From Chthoniobacteraceae bacterium (GTDB lineage Bacteria > Verrucomicrobiota > Verrucomicrobiia > Chthoniobacterales > Chthoniobacteraceae), in NCBI GenBank assembly GCA_028293625.1, contig JAQGOL010000002.1, positions 1 to 64,000 on the forward strand: DNA of 64,000 nt, read 5' to 3'. The notes beneath the pieces were generated by a model. It saw only the letters and a program-made list of their open reading frames with translations. It was not told the DNA's origin and searched no databases. Within the stretch, counting starts at the first letter, position 1. Each line of letters starts with the position of its first letter. The position numbers were made by a program, and so were the translations under genes. This document shows positions 1 through 8,151 of this stretch, piece after piece.

Positions 1-171
1 GGCCGTGAGAAGCCCGAGCCAGCAGCGGCCCGCGGTAATGAGCCGCCCGCCCGGTCAGATGCGCAGCCTCGTGAAAAGCATGCGGACGCTCCGCAACCCG
101 GGCAGTCTGAAAAGAAGGGCAAAGGTAAGGAAGAGAAAAACCCTGAGGATAACTCCAAAAAGCCTCAATAA
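1..171 (+). CDS. C-terminal fragment of an unknown Lys/Glu/Pro-rich protein (5' end outside window)
   Basis: Frame 1 is open from the first base to a TAA at 169-171, giving the last 56 residues of a protein whose start lies upstream. The visible part is low-complexity and charged, rich in Pro, Ala, Lys, Glu and Gln, ending in a Lys/Glu-rich tail (KKGKGKEEKNPEDNSKKPQ). It looks disordered, with no catalytic or structural motif. Such tails occur on secreted linker proteins and nucleic-acid-binding proteins, so the function cannot be assigned. The next gene starts 12 bp downstream, so co-transcription is possible. Confidence 0.6.
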   Translation, partial: GREKPEPAAARGNEPPARSDAQPREKHADAPQPGQSEKKGKGKEEKNPEDNSKKPQ

Positions 172-183
172 TTTTTAGCTAAT

Positions 184-636
184 ATGAATACCAAGAACCA
201 ACCTGTTAGTTCGACAGATGCGTCGATTGAAGAAGGCACGCATATGAAGGAAGATGTCCAGGCTTACGCAAAAGAAGCTTGGGAAAATGTCCAGGATCAA
301 ACGGGTCGTGCAGTGCGTGAAGGATCACTCTATGTAAGAGAAAATCCTGTTCCAACGGCGCTCGCCGCTTTCGGATTGGGCTTGATTGTCGGCCTGGTCT
401 TGAGTCACCGGGAAGAGCCTTCGATGAAGAAACGGTATGTCGATGAGCCCATTGACCGGTCCCATGGCGCGCTTCTTGGATTGGTTGCCACCCTTAGCTC
501 CCTTCTAACAAAAAACATTCATTCCGCGTCAAATGCCGCGGAAGATTTTTCTGATAATGTAGGCGACACATGGAAGAAAAACTTCGAGCCTTTTGCGGAT
601 GCAGCTAGGCGAGCGGGTCGAAAACTGGGACTCTAG
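184..636 (+). CDS. DUF883 (YqjD/ElaB)-like membrane-anchored protein
   Basis: A 150-residue protein. Residues 20-55 are charged, amphipathic and helical (EDVQAYAKEAWENVQDQTGR), followed by VRENPVPTALAAFGLGLIVG and a single membrane span at about 56-74. This layout, helix then ENP then Gly-rich span, is typical of DUF883 proteins; E. coli YqjD of this family is an inner-membrane protein reported to associate with ribosomes in stationary phase. Unlike the usual roughly 100-residue members, it has a C-terminal extension of about 75 residues with a second, weaker hydrophobic stretch (ALLGLVATLSSLL) and a basic end. The ATG at 184 has no clear Shine-Dalgarno site, whereas the in-frame ATG at 244 has AGAAGG 7 bp upstream, so a 130-residue form is a real alternative. 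The role is inferred from family resemblance only. Confidence 0.75.
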   Translation: MNTKNQPVSSTDASIEEGTHMKEDVQAYAKEAWENVQDQTGRAVREGSLYVRENPVPTALAAFGLGLIVGLVLSHREEPSMKKRYVDEPIDRSHGALLGLVATLSSLLTKNIHSASNAAEDFSDNVGDTWKKNFEPFADAARRAGRKLGL

Positions 637-641
637 TTTCC

Positions 642-1676
642 ATGTATCGCACCACCCTTGCAGCAATTGCCTGTGCCGCGTCCCTGGTTCCGGGTTCCGC
701 TTTTGGAACCGACAAGGATCTCTCCTCAGGCACGATTAGTCTTTACGTTGAAAATGATCTCTTCGCGGGAACAGATCGTTACTACACGAGTGGTGTAAAA
801 ATTGGATGGAGTTCGGTTGATCTGGAGAAATTCAGCGATACTCCGTATGCGAGTCCGATTCTTCCGATCATTAACTTGCTGCCATTCATTAATGAGAAGG
901 ATTATCAAAAAAACCTTCTGTTTACGTTTGGCCAAAATATCTATACTCCCGATAATACCGAATCGAAGGAGTTGATTGAAGGAGATCGGCCGTATGCGGG
1001 TTGGTTGTATCTGGGATTCGGTGTCGCTTGGAAAAACGCTGATGTTCGCAACACATTGGTTCTGAATATTGGCGTCGTCGGCTCGTGGTCGTACGCGCAA
1101 CAAAGCCAGCGCTTCATTCACGATCTCCGGGGATTTGATCATCCCCGCGGCTGGGATAATCAGCTCCACAATGAATTGGGTGTAACTGCTGTCTATTCGC
1201 GTGAATGGCGCTGGCCAAAGCATGATCGCCGCGTCGGCCTGGATTGGGAGCTTTTGCCCCATGCTGGCGCTGCCGTCGGAAACGTCTACACGTATGCCAA
1301 TGTCGGTGCTGAAGCCCGCCTGGGATTTAATCTTCCTGACGATTTCGGCACCGCGGCGATTGATTCCGCGGCCACCACCTCCACCCCAGTGGAGGGAAAT
1401 CAGGCAGCCAAACGTGCGCGCTTTGATTTTGGCCTTTATCTCTTCGCGCGTGCTGATGGCCGGGTGGTTGCGCGTAATATTTTCCTTGATGGCAATACTT
1501 TTGGAAACAGCCCTTCGGTTGATCGAAAATGGCTGGTGGCTGACCTGAGCGCCGGTGCCGCCATCAACTATGGCAACACGAAATTTGCCTACGCGCTCGT
1601 CTACCGGAGCGAGGAATTTGAAGGCCAGGGAGAAGGACAGGTTTTCGGAACGGTTTCCGTTAACTTTACCTTCTAA
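642..1676 (+). CDS. LpxR-like lipid A 3'-O-deacylase (DUF2219), outer membrane
   Basis: A 344-residue protein with a signal peptide (about 1-22, ending SAFG). It has the LpxR/DUF2219 pattern: VENDLFAGTDRYYTSG at about 36-51 (N38, D39), DRPYAGWLYLG at 115-125, and a block at about 153-177 containing H160 (RFIHDLRGF) and GWDNQLHNE. In Salmonella LpxR an Asn-Asp pair and a His form the active site of this 12-stranded outer-membrane barrel, which removes the 3'-acyloxyacyl group of lipid A. H160, N38 and D39 are the likely equivalents. The C-terminus ends in alternating hydrophobic residues with a terminal Phe (FGTVSVNFTF), a typical beta-barrel end signal. It starts 5 bp after the DUF883-like gene, so the two may form an envelope-related pair. 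The family call is strong, but activity on this organism's own lipid A is inferred. Confidence 0.85.
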   Translation: MYRTTLAAIACAASLVPGSAFGTDKDLSSGTISLYVENDLFAGTDRYYTSGVKIGWSSVDLEKFSDTPYASPILPIINLLPFINEKDYQKNLLFTFGQNIYTPDNTESKELIEGDRPYAGWLYLGFGVAWKNADVRNTLVLNIGVVGSWSYAQQSQRFIHDLRGFDHPRGWDNQLHNELGVTAVYSREWRWPKHDRRVGLDWELLPHAGAAVGNVYTYANVGAEARLGFNLPDDFGTAAIDSAATTSTPVEGNQAAKRARFDFGLYLFARADGRVVARNIFLDGNTFGNSPSVDRKWLVADLSAGAAINYGNTKFAYALVYRSEEFEGQGEGQVFGTVSVNFTF

Positions 1677-1694
1677 TAAATCGGGCTTCGAGAA

Positions 1695-1721
1695 GTGCGC
1701 TTTTTTTGATGCGCGCCTTTT
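1695..1721 (+). terminator. Possible weak intrinsic terminator after the LpxR-like gene
   Basis: GTGCGC at 1695-1700 can pair with GCGCGC at 1711-1716 (one G-U wobble) across a T-rich loop, followed by CTTTT. It lies just after the stop at 1676 and before the DUF1080 gene. The stem is short, so this is tentative. Confidence 0.3.
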
Positions 1722-1744
1722 GAATTCTCTGTAGGGGTGCACGC

Positions 1745-2449
1745 ATGTTCTCGCGTGTTCTCCCCCAGATAATCGCCCTGTTTATTAGCACCGGTTTGTT
1801 TTCCGCCTCCGGCGCGGAGCCCGAAGAGGAAGGTTTTTCGCCGCTCTTTAACGGACGCGATCTTTCCAACTGGGTGAATGTGAATTGTGCGCCGGATACC
1901 TGGTCGGTGCGTGATGGGCTGATTGTCTGCACCGGCAAACCGACCGGCGCTCTCCGGACGCCCCGCCAGTATGAGAACTTCATTTTGGAAGTCGATTGGC
2001 GGCATCTGACAAGCGGCGGCAACGCGGGCATTTTTATTTGGGCTTCTCCCAATGCCGCTCCCGGAGTTCCGTTTTTGCGCGCCATCGAGGTCCAGGTTCT
2101 CGACCATGGGTATGGCAACACGGAAAGCTACACGACGCACGGGGATGTTTTTCCAATTCATGGCGCTACGATGGTTCCTTTCGGGCCGCACTCCGGAATG
2201 CGCAGCTTTCCAACCGAACGGCGCAGCCATGCGTCGCCCGAGTGGAATCATTATCGGATTGTCTGCAACGACGGCGTGATCAGGCTGCACGTGAATGGGA
2301 AAGAAGTCAGTGGCGGAGAGAAGTGTCTCTGGAAAAAAGGGTATATTGGTCTGGAAAGCGAAGGCGCTCCAACCGAGTGGCGTAATCTGCGAATCAAGGA
2401 ACTTCCCTCCACGGGTGCCACCGCCGATCAAAGCGCTCCGGAAGCGTAA
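1745..2449 (+). CDS. Secreted DUF1080 (3-keto-disaccharide hydrolase-type) protein
   Basis: A 234-residue protein with an N-terminal signal peptide (about 1-24) and one DUF1080 domain filling the rest. Visible hallmarks are GFSPLFNGRDLSNWVN near residue 30, WSVRDGLIVCTG, the glycine-rich strand SGGNAGIFIW, EVQVLDHG, the segment WNHYRIVCNDGVIRLHVNGK and the closing YIGLESEGAPTEWRNLRIKE. The fold is a concanavalin-like beta sandwich. Some members hydrolyse 3-keto-glycosides, but most are uncharacterised and may be carbohydrate-binding. An AGGGG Shine-Dalgarno sequence sits 7 bp before the ATG. It is followed on the same strand by the cytochrome/DUF1549 and DUF1501 genes, a frequent association in Planctomycetota and Verrucomicrobiota. 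The exact substrate cannot be read from the sequence. Confidence 0.88.
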   Translation: MFSRVLPQIIALFISTGLFSASGAEPEEEGFSPLFNGRDLSNWVNVNCAPDTWSVRDGLIVCTGKPTGALRTPRQYENFILEVDWRHLTSGGNAGIFIWASPNAAPGVPFLRAIEVQVLDHGYGNTESYTTHGDVFPIHGATMVPFGPHSGMRSFPTERRSHASPEWNHYRIVCNDGVIRLHVNGKEVSGGEKCLWKKGYIGLESEGAPTEWRNLRIKELPSTGATADQSAPEA

Positions 2450-2553
2450 GCGCTGTTTTGAAAGGGAAGAACCGGCGCCGGATTTTTTTCCTCACAACTC
2501 AAGCGTGTCAGGGTTAATCCCGAGCGGTTTGTGCGCCGCCCACCGATTCTCCC

Positions 2554-4908
2554 ATGTTCCGCCTGTTCTCTTTTTTTCTATTCACCTCGATTGCCTTCGC
2601 GACGCCCGATGCGCAGGAACTTGTTTTGAGCGCGGAAGCCCGCGGGGTGTTGGCGCATCACTGCACCAAATGCCACGGGCAACAGAAGCAGAAAGGCGAG
2701 CTGAGACTCGATACCAAGGAGCTCGCTTTTAAGGGAGGGGAAAACGGGGTGGTTCTGGTGCCCGGAAACCCGGCTGAAAGCGAGTTGTTAAAACGGATCA
2801 CATTGCCCAAGGGCCACGAGGATCTGATGCCGCCCAAGGATAATGCCCTTGAGCCGCAGGAAATTGAAACCCTTCGCAAATGGATTGCCGCCGGAACACC
2901 ATGGCCCGATGGAGAGACTGCCGGCCTGGTTTTTCAAAGGGCCGCTATCGCTCCGCGCAAACCGGAGTTTCCCGCCGGTACCGAGGAGTTTGTCAACCCG
3001 ATCGACAAATTTGTAGCCGGTTACTTCCGCAAAAAAGCATACGCCTGGCCGCAACCGGTGGATGACCGCACATTTTTGCGCCGGGCATCGCTTGATTCTA
3101 TCGGACTGATGCCGGCGTGGGACGACTTGAACACATTTAAGGGCGATCGCGCGGCCGTGGTGGATTCGTTCCTGGCCCGCAAGGCTGATTATGCCACCCA
3201 TTGGATGAGCTTCTGGAATGACGCATTGCGAAACGATTATTCCGGCACCGGCTATATCGATGGCGGACGCCAACAAATTTCAAACTGGCTTTACGCCTCG
3301 CTCCACGACGACAAGCCATACGATCAGATGGTTCGCGAACTCATCGTGCCGAATGCCGAGAGCGAGGGGTTTATCCGGGGAATCAAATGGCGCGGAAACG
3401 TGAGCGCCGGGCAGCGGGTGGAACTGCAGGCGGCGCAAAATCTCACGCAGGTTTTTCTCGGGCTCAATTTGAAATGCGCGAGCTGCCACGACAGTTTCAT
3501 CAACGATTACAAACTCACGGATGCGCATGCGCTTGCCGCCGTTTTTGCCGATGCGCCGCTTGATGTATACCGTTGCGACAAGGCAACCGGCGAAAAAACC
3601 GCCGCTGGCTTTTTGTGGCCGGAACTCGGATTGATCGATGCGGCCAAGCCACGAGGCGAACGGCAGCAGCAGCTCGCGGCATTGATGGTTAAACGCGAGA
3701 ACGGCAGGCTGGCACGCACCTTGGTGAATCGGTTGTGGGCCGTTTGTTTCGGACGCGGAATGGTTGAGCCGGTTGACGTGATGGATAACCTTCCATGGAA
3801 CCAGGACCTGCTTGATTGGCTGGCGTGGGATTTTGCCGAGAACGGTTTCAGCATCCGGCATACGTTGAAGCTGATACTCACTTCGCGGGCGTATCAGATT
3901 CCCGCGGTGGCGGTGAACGATGCCGATTCGCTGCCAAAATCTTCTTTCGTCTTTAACGGCCCCGTAGTCCGGCGGCTCAGTGCCGAGCAATTCGCCGACG
4001 CGGTGGGTCATGTCGCGGCGCCGCTTTATTTTAAACGCGATTTTACGCCGCTTAAAGACAACACCGGCCTGGCCAAGGGCGCCTCGTGGATCTGGCATGC
4101 GGAGCCGGGAATCAGCGGGATCCAGTTTCCCGAGGGAAAGCGTTACTTCCGGCAAACCGTTGTTTTGCCCGGCAATCTGGACGTGCGGCTGGCGCGGGTG
4201 GTCGGCTCGGCGGACAACACGTTCACTTTTTATATTGATGGGGTGGAGGCGTTGAGCAGCATTAATTGGGAGGTGGCGGAATCGAGCGATGTGACCGAAC
4301 AGATCGAAGAGAAAAAGTCGCTCACCCTGGCGGTGATGGCGGATAACGTGGCGCCCGGGGCGGCGGGATTGCGATTGGCTTTGGCGATCTGGTTCAAAGG
4401 ACAAAAAGCGCCGATGATCGTTGAGACAAGCCCCGGGTGGCGTTCGAGCGCCGAAGGAAGTGCCGGTTGGGAAAAGCCGGGTTTTGACGATAGCGCCTGG
4501 CCGAGCGCCCAGGTGCTCGGACCAGAAGGGCTGCCATGGATCGGGATGCGAAATTATCTATTGAACGAAGAGGCTGGAATCGTGCGGGCGTCGATGGTGA
4601 GCAACGACGCGTTTCAAAACATTCTGGGCAGGCCGATCCGGGATCAGGTGAACATGTCGCGTGCGACCCAGGCGACGCTGCTTCAGGCGCTTACATTTGC
4701 CAATGGCCGCGCCTTCACCAATGCACTCGACCGGGCCGGCAGGAAGTGGACGGATCGGTTTCCGGACCCCGGCCAGCGTCTCGAGGCGATTTACCATGCG
4801 GCATTGCTGAGGGCGCCCCGCGAGGACGAACGCGAATTTGCCTCCGCCGCCCCGGCTGATTTGCTCTGGTCGATTGTGCTGCTGCCCGAATTCCAACTCA
4901 TTTACTGA
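2554..4908 (+). CDS. Secreted PSCyt1-DUF1549-DUF1553 protein (planctomycete-type cytochrome c domain)
   Basis: A 784-residue protein with a signal peptide (about 1-16). The N-terminal planctomycete cytochrome c domain carries the haem motif CTKCH at residues 37-41 and the typical KGELRLD and VPGNPAESELLKRI segments. DUF1549 follows (about 140-330), with a second CxxCH (CASCH, residues 308-312). DUF1553 begins near residue 385, with VNRLWAVCFGRGMVEPVD, LLDWLAWDFAENGFS and LTSRAYQIP. A beta-sandwich segment is inserted at about 520-620 (YIDGVEALSSINWEV). The family probably does electron transfer coupled to polysaccharide processing in the periplasm, but no activity is firmly established. One base separates its stop from the next gene, so it is co-transcribed with the Tat-exported DUF1501 protein, its usual partner. 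Confidence 0.9.
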   Translation: MFRLFSFFLFTSIAFATPDAQELVLSAEARGVLAHHCTKCHGQQKQKGELRLDTKELAFKGGENGVVLVPGNPAESELLKRITLPKGHEDLMPPKDNALEPQEIETLRKWIAAGTPWPDGETAGLVFQRAAIAPRKPEFPAGTEEFVNPIDKFVAGYFRKKAYAWPQPVDDRTFLRRASLDSIGLMPAWDDLNTFKGDRAAVVDSFLARKADYATHWMSFWNDALRNDYSGTGYIDGGRQQISNWLYASLHDDKPYDQMVRELIVPNAESEGFIRGIKWRGNVSAGQRVELQAAQNLTQVFLGLNLKCASCHDSFINDYKLTDAHALAAVFADAPLDVYRCDKATGEKTAAGFLWPELGLIDAAKPRGERQQQLAALMVKRENGRLARTLVNRLWAVCFGRGMVEPVDVMDNLPWNQDLLDWLAWDFAENGFSIRHTLKLILTSRAYQIPAVAVNDADSLPKSSFVFNGPVVRRLSAEQFADAVGHVAAPLYFKRDFTPLKDNTGLAKGASWIWHAEPGISGIQFPEGKRYFRQTVVLPGNLDVRLARVVGSADNTFTFYIDGVEALSSINWEVAESSDVTEQIEEKKSLTLAVMADNVAPGAAGLRLALAIWFKGQKAPMIVETSPGWRSSAEGSAGWEKPGFDDSAWPSAQVLGPEGLPWIGMRNYLLNEEAGIVRASMVSNDAFQNILGRPIRDQVNMSRATQATLLQALTFANGRAFTNALDRAGRKWTDRFPDPGQRLEAIYHAALLRAPREDEREFASAAPADLLWSIVLLPEFQLIY

Positions 4909-4909
4909 T

Positions 4910-6349
4910 ATGAACATGCACGCTCAAACCCGGCGCGAATTTTTGACCCGCGTCTCGGCGGCTTCCCTGGCCGCATTGGCAACCGGCACGCCACAACGGG
5001 TTTTCGGCGCCGGGTTGGCGAAAAAACCGCAGGCGACCGCTGACACTGTCATTTTGCTCTGGATGGCCGGTGGTCTGGCGCATACCGAGACGTTTGATCC
5101 AAAGCGTTACACGCCATTCGCTCCAGGCGTGGAAGCGGCATCGGTGCTCTCAACGTTTGAAGCGCGTCCGACAGTGCTTGATGGGGTGGAAATTTCGGCG
5201 GGCCTGGAGGAAATCGGCAAAGTGCTCGATCGCGGCACGTTGATCCGCAGTCATGTCGTGGCGGATCTGGGAAAAATCCTGCATACACGGCATCAGTTTC
5301 ACTGGCATACCTGCTATGAGCCGCCTCAGAGCGTGGCGGCGCCGCATCTTGGGGCATGGATTGCGAAGGAACTTGGGCCGCGGAATGCGGTCGTGCCTCC
5401 GTTTATTGTGATCGGTCAGCGCTTTGATCGCGGCGAAGCCGATGAACTCAAGGCGTTTCATACTGCCGGCTTTTTAGGCGGCGAATTCGGGCCATTTTTG
5501 GTCGAAAACCCTTTGCAGGCACTCGATGCGGTCCGCCCTCCCGCGGGGATGACGCCGCAACGATTTGAAGCGCGCCAGGCGCTTTACCGCGAGATGTTGA
5601 AGAAAAACGGGACAACCGCGAGTGATTATCAGCAGGATTCCCTGCTGCGTTCCATGGAGCAGGCTTACGCGTTGTTGCGTTCTCCGGAATCAAAGGCTTT
5701 CGATCTGAAACTGGAGTCAAAGGAGACTTATGACGCTTATAATACAAGCCGGTTCGGCCAGGGGTGCCTGCTTGCAAGGCGTCTGACCGAAGCGGGCGCG
5801 CGGTTTATTGAAGTCACCTCGGAGTATATCCCTTTTGAATACTGGGATACGCACAAGGATGGACATGATCGCTTGGTGGCAATGAAGCAGCAGATCGACC
5901 GGCCCATTGCGCAGCTTGTGCGCGATCTCGACGAGCGCGGTCTGCTCGATCGCACCATGATCATTTTGGCCAGCGAATTCAGCCGCGATGCCATGCTCGA
6001 AGGCGCCGCCGACAATCCCACCGAACAAGGCATCGACTTAAAAAGGCTGCCCGATGTGATGAAAGAAAGGCAGCATTACGGAATGCATCGCCATTTTACC
6101 GGAGCCGGTTCGGTATTGATGTTTGGAGGCGGGGCCAGGCGCGGATATGTGCATGGGAAAACCGCCGATGAACGCCCGTGCAAGGCGATCGAAAAGCCGG
6201 TTTCCATCGCGGATTTGCATCAGACAATTCATCACGCCCTTGGCATTGCGCCGGATGCCCATTACGAGATTGAAGGACGGCCTTTTTACACGACTCCCGA
6301 TGGAAAGGGTGCCGCGGTGACTGAACTGCTGATTAAAGGATCGGCTTGA
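4910..6349 (+). CDS. Tat-exported DUF1501 protein
   Basis: A 479-residue protein with a twin-arginine signal (QTRREFLTRVSAASLAALA) directly after the start. The ATG at 4910 is chosen because the Tat motif follows it and it begins one base after the upstream stop; ATG 4916 is an alternative, and the open frame further upstream lies inside the previous gene. DUF1501 features include VILLWMAGGLAHTETFDPK, LIRSHV, an ARFIEVTSEYIPFEYWDTH segment, DRTMIILASEFSRD and MHRHFTGAGSVLMFGGGARR near the C-terminus. The fold belongs to the alkaline phosphatase/sulfatase-like superfamily, but the role is unknown. The pairing with DUF1549/DUF1553 is standard in PVC bacteria. The stop overlaps the start of the following AraC gene. 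Confidence 0.9.
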   Translation: MNMHAQTRREFLTRVSAASLAALATGTPQRVFGAGLAKKPQATADTVILLWMAGGLAHTETFDPKRYTPFAPGVEAASVLSTFEARPTVLDGVEISAGLEEIGKVLDRGTLIRSHVVADLGKILHTRHQFHWHTCYEPPQSVAAPHLGAWIAKELGPRNAVVPPFIVIGQRFDRGEADELKAFHTAGFLGGEFGPFLVENPLQALDAVRPPAGMTPQRFEARQALYREMLKKNGTTASDYQQDSLLRSMEQAYALLRSPESKAFDLKLESKETYDAYNTSRFGQGCLLARRLTEAGARFIEVTSEYIPFEYWDTHKDGHDRLVAMKQQIDRPIAQLVRDLDERGLLDRTMIILASEFSRDAMLEGAADNPTEQGIDLKRLPDVMKERQHYGMHRHFTGAGSVLMFGGGARRGYVHGKTADERPCKAIEKPVSIADLHQTIHHALGIAPDAHYEIEGRPFYTTPDGKGAAVTELLIKGSA

Positions 6350-7251
6350 GGGGTACTCGCGAACAGATCGAGCTTCCCAGCGGGCATTCTTTTCGCGTGC
6401 TTCGTTGGACCCGCACCGTTAGGGAGGTGGAAACACTTTACGGTCAGGGCTCAAACGCGCGTCTAAAAGGTGAGGGCGACCATTGGCACTATCATGCTGC
6501 CATGGAACTGACGCTTTTTACCTCGGGCGATGGCACCCGGTTCGTTGGCGATCATATCGCGCCGTTCTGCGGAGGTGACCTGGTGTTGCTTGGGGAAAAA
6601 CTCCCGCACTATTGGCATACGCGCGGCGCTTCGTCCGGGATTTCAGTGCAGTGGGATTTCCCAAACGGCCATCCGTTCTGGACGTTTCCGGAATCGCATG
6701 CGGCCGGTTCACTTTTCCAAAGTGCCGGCCGCGGACTGCGATTTACAGGATCGACAGCAGGGATCCTGCGGGCCGGTTTGCATTCGCTGGGCAGCAGCCA
6801 CGGGCTTGATAGGCTGGGACTTTTGTTCCGGGTCTTCGCGTTGATGACGGCGGCTCCCGAGATCGACCGGGTTGCGCTTTCCACTCAAACGTTTGCACTC
6901 TCCATCCGCTCCGCTCATCAACTGGCCATCTCCGAGGCGGTCCGGCATTTATTGACCAATTTCAGGGAGGAAATCCGCCTTGAAGAAGTGCTCAAGCTGA
7001 CCGGGATGAGCAAACCGACCTTCTCGCGCCAGTTCAAAAAGCATTCAGGCAAAACATTCAGCGATTTCCTCTCCCAAATCCGGCTTCAGGCGGCCTGCCG
7101 CGATCTGATTGAAACCGAGTGTTCCGTGCTCGAAATCGCGCTTTCAAGCGGTTACACTCAGGTCAGTTTTTTTAACCGGATCTTTCGCCGAATCTTCGAT
7201 TGCAGCCCAACGCAGTATCGGGAGCGAAAGCGGAGCGCACCATCGGAATAA
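6346..7251 (+). CDS. AraC-family transcriptional regulator with cupin-type sensor domain
   Basis: A 301-residue protein starting with TTG at 6346 that shares TTGA with the stop of the DUF1501 gene. AAAGGA lies 5 bp upstream, which supports this start and suggests translational coupling. Residues about 10-110 resemble an AraC-type sugar-sensing cupin (DHWHYHAAMELTLFTSGDG, then FVGDHIAPFCGGDLVLLGEK). Residues about 195-298 form the double helix-turn-helix DNA-binding domain (LEEVLKLTGMSKPTFSRQFK, and EIALSSGYTQVSFFNRIFRR with the conserved YR near the end). The coupling suggests it controls the upstream DUF1080-DUF1549-DUF1501 genes, probably in response to a sugar; this is inference, since the inducer and operator are not visible. 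Confidence 0.9.
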   Translation: MRGTREQIELPSGHSFRVLRWTRTVREVETLYGQGSNARLKGEGDHWHYHAAMELTLFTSGDGTRFVGDHIAPFCGGDLVLLGEKLPHYWHTRGASSGISVQWDFPNGHPFWTFPESHAAGSLFQSAGRGLRFTGSTAGILRAGLHSLGSSHGLDRLGLLFRVFALMTAAPEIDRVALSTQTFALSIRSAHQLAISEAVRHLLTNFREEIRLEEVLKLTGMSKPTFSRQFKKHSGKTFSDFLSQIRLQAACRDLIETECSVLEIALSSGYTQVSFFNRIFRRIFDCSPTQYRERKRSAPSE

Positions 7252-7258
7252 AGCCGAG

Positions 7259-8104
7259 TCACCCGACTTTTTTAGCTGTTGTCTTGGCTGCTTTTTTGCC
7301 GCGGGGAACCGGCTTTTTTGCCGTGGTTTTTCCGGCCGGTTTTTTAGATGCCTTTTTGGCAGGTTCCTCTTGCACGGCGGGCAATGGAACCACGGGATTG
7401 ATCTCGAGTCCGAAAATGTCCGAGAGATCGCTATCTGCGAGCGTATCAGCGTCTGTGATCGTTGAACCGGTTGAAATACTTTTTGTGGCTTCCGAAACAA
7501 GCTCAAGGTGATCGACTCCGCGCAATTTAAAGATCAATTCGGGGTTGTGATCAAGGCGCGCGCCTATCCCATAAAGTGCCGCCGCGACATGTTTGCACAT
7601 GCTTGCCGAGTCGGGGCAGGAGCAGAAGAGTTTGATTTCCGATGGCTCCGGGAACAGGCCGCCGCCGCGCCGGCTGATCATTTCCATGACCTGCGCGGAG
7701 AGCTTGCCTTGGAGCAGATCAATAAGGCTGCTGACGTGACCGGCACATTCCCGCTTTAGATCCGTCCAATCCATCGCGTCGACGGGATCCACTTTGATTT
7801 TAACATTATAGAGCTCACTGCCTTGGACGAGAGCGGTGACCAACCCTTTGCAAACCTGAAGATCGAGGATCGAACCATTGCGGGCATAAGCGCGCCCGCG
7901 CGGAAGGCGGCTGGCATAGTCGCTATACGATTCAAGATTGTCGCACCACGCCTTGCCCCAAAAGCTTCTGGCAATGGTTCGCCCTTCAATACAAATCGGG
8001 GCAAGCTTACGGCCCTTTTGCGCCAATGTTTTTGCAGCCTTCTCGCAACGGTCGCGTTTTTCAGCCGCGCTGACATACAGTGGATAGTTGTAATCCCAGG
8101 ACAT
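7259..8104 (-). CDS. SWIM zinc-finger protein with lysine/alanine-rich histone-H1-like tail
   Basis: A 281-residue protein. The ATG at 8104 (MSWDYNYPLYVSAAEK) is preferred over an in-frame TTG at 8140 because family members begin near this segment. The N-terminal part (FWGKAWCDNLESYSDYASRL, YARNGSILDLQV) is typical of bacterial SWIM proteins. The SWIM zinc finger CSCPDSASMCKHVAAALY lies at about residues 177-194, with a CxC...CxH ligand set. After about residue 240 the tail is nearly all Lys, Ala, Pro and Thr (KKASKKPAGKTTAKKP), as in histone-H1-like nucleoid proteins. SWIM proteins often accompany SNF2-type helicases, but none is nearby. Nucleic-acid binding is a reasonable inference; the precise role is unknown. 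It converges on the AraC gene, with 7 bp between the two stops. Confidence 0.85.
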   Translation of the reverse strand: MSWDYNYPLYVSAAEKRDRCEKAAKTLAQKGRKLAPICIEGRTIARSFWGKAWCDNLESYSDYASRLPRGRAYARNGSILDLQVCKGLVTALVQGSELYNVKIKVDPVDAMDWTDLKRECAGHVSSLIDLLQGKLSAQVMEMISRRGGGLFPEPSEIKLFCSCPDSASMCKHVAAALYGIGARLDHNPELIFKLRGVDHLELVSEATKSISTGSTITDADTLADSDLSDIFGLEINPVVPLPAVQEEPAKKASKKPAGKTTAKKPVPRGKKAAKTTAKKVG

Positions 8105-8151
8105 TGGGCAACTACTCAGGCCACGCGTTTCCCAGGTCAAGTGCCACTGGT

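Noticed and set aside
726-1742. Long minus-strand open frame (338 codons) opposite the LpxR-like gene
   Set aside because: It is the mirror of a gene with clear family motifs, and its own translation has no recognisable domain.
3280-4404. Minus-strand open frame of 374 codons opposite the DUF1549/DUF1553 gene
   Set aside because: The composition is Arg/His-rich with no motifs; the plus strand encodes a well-supported family.
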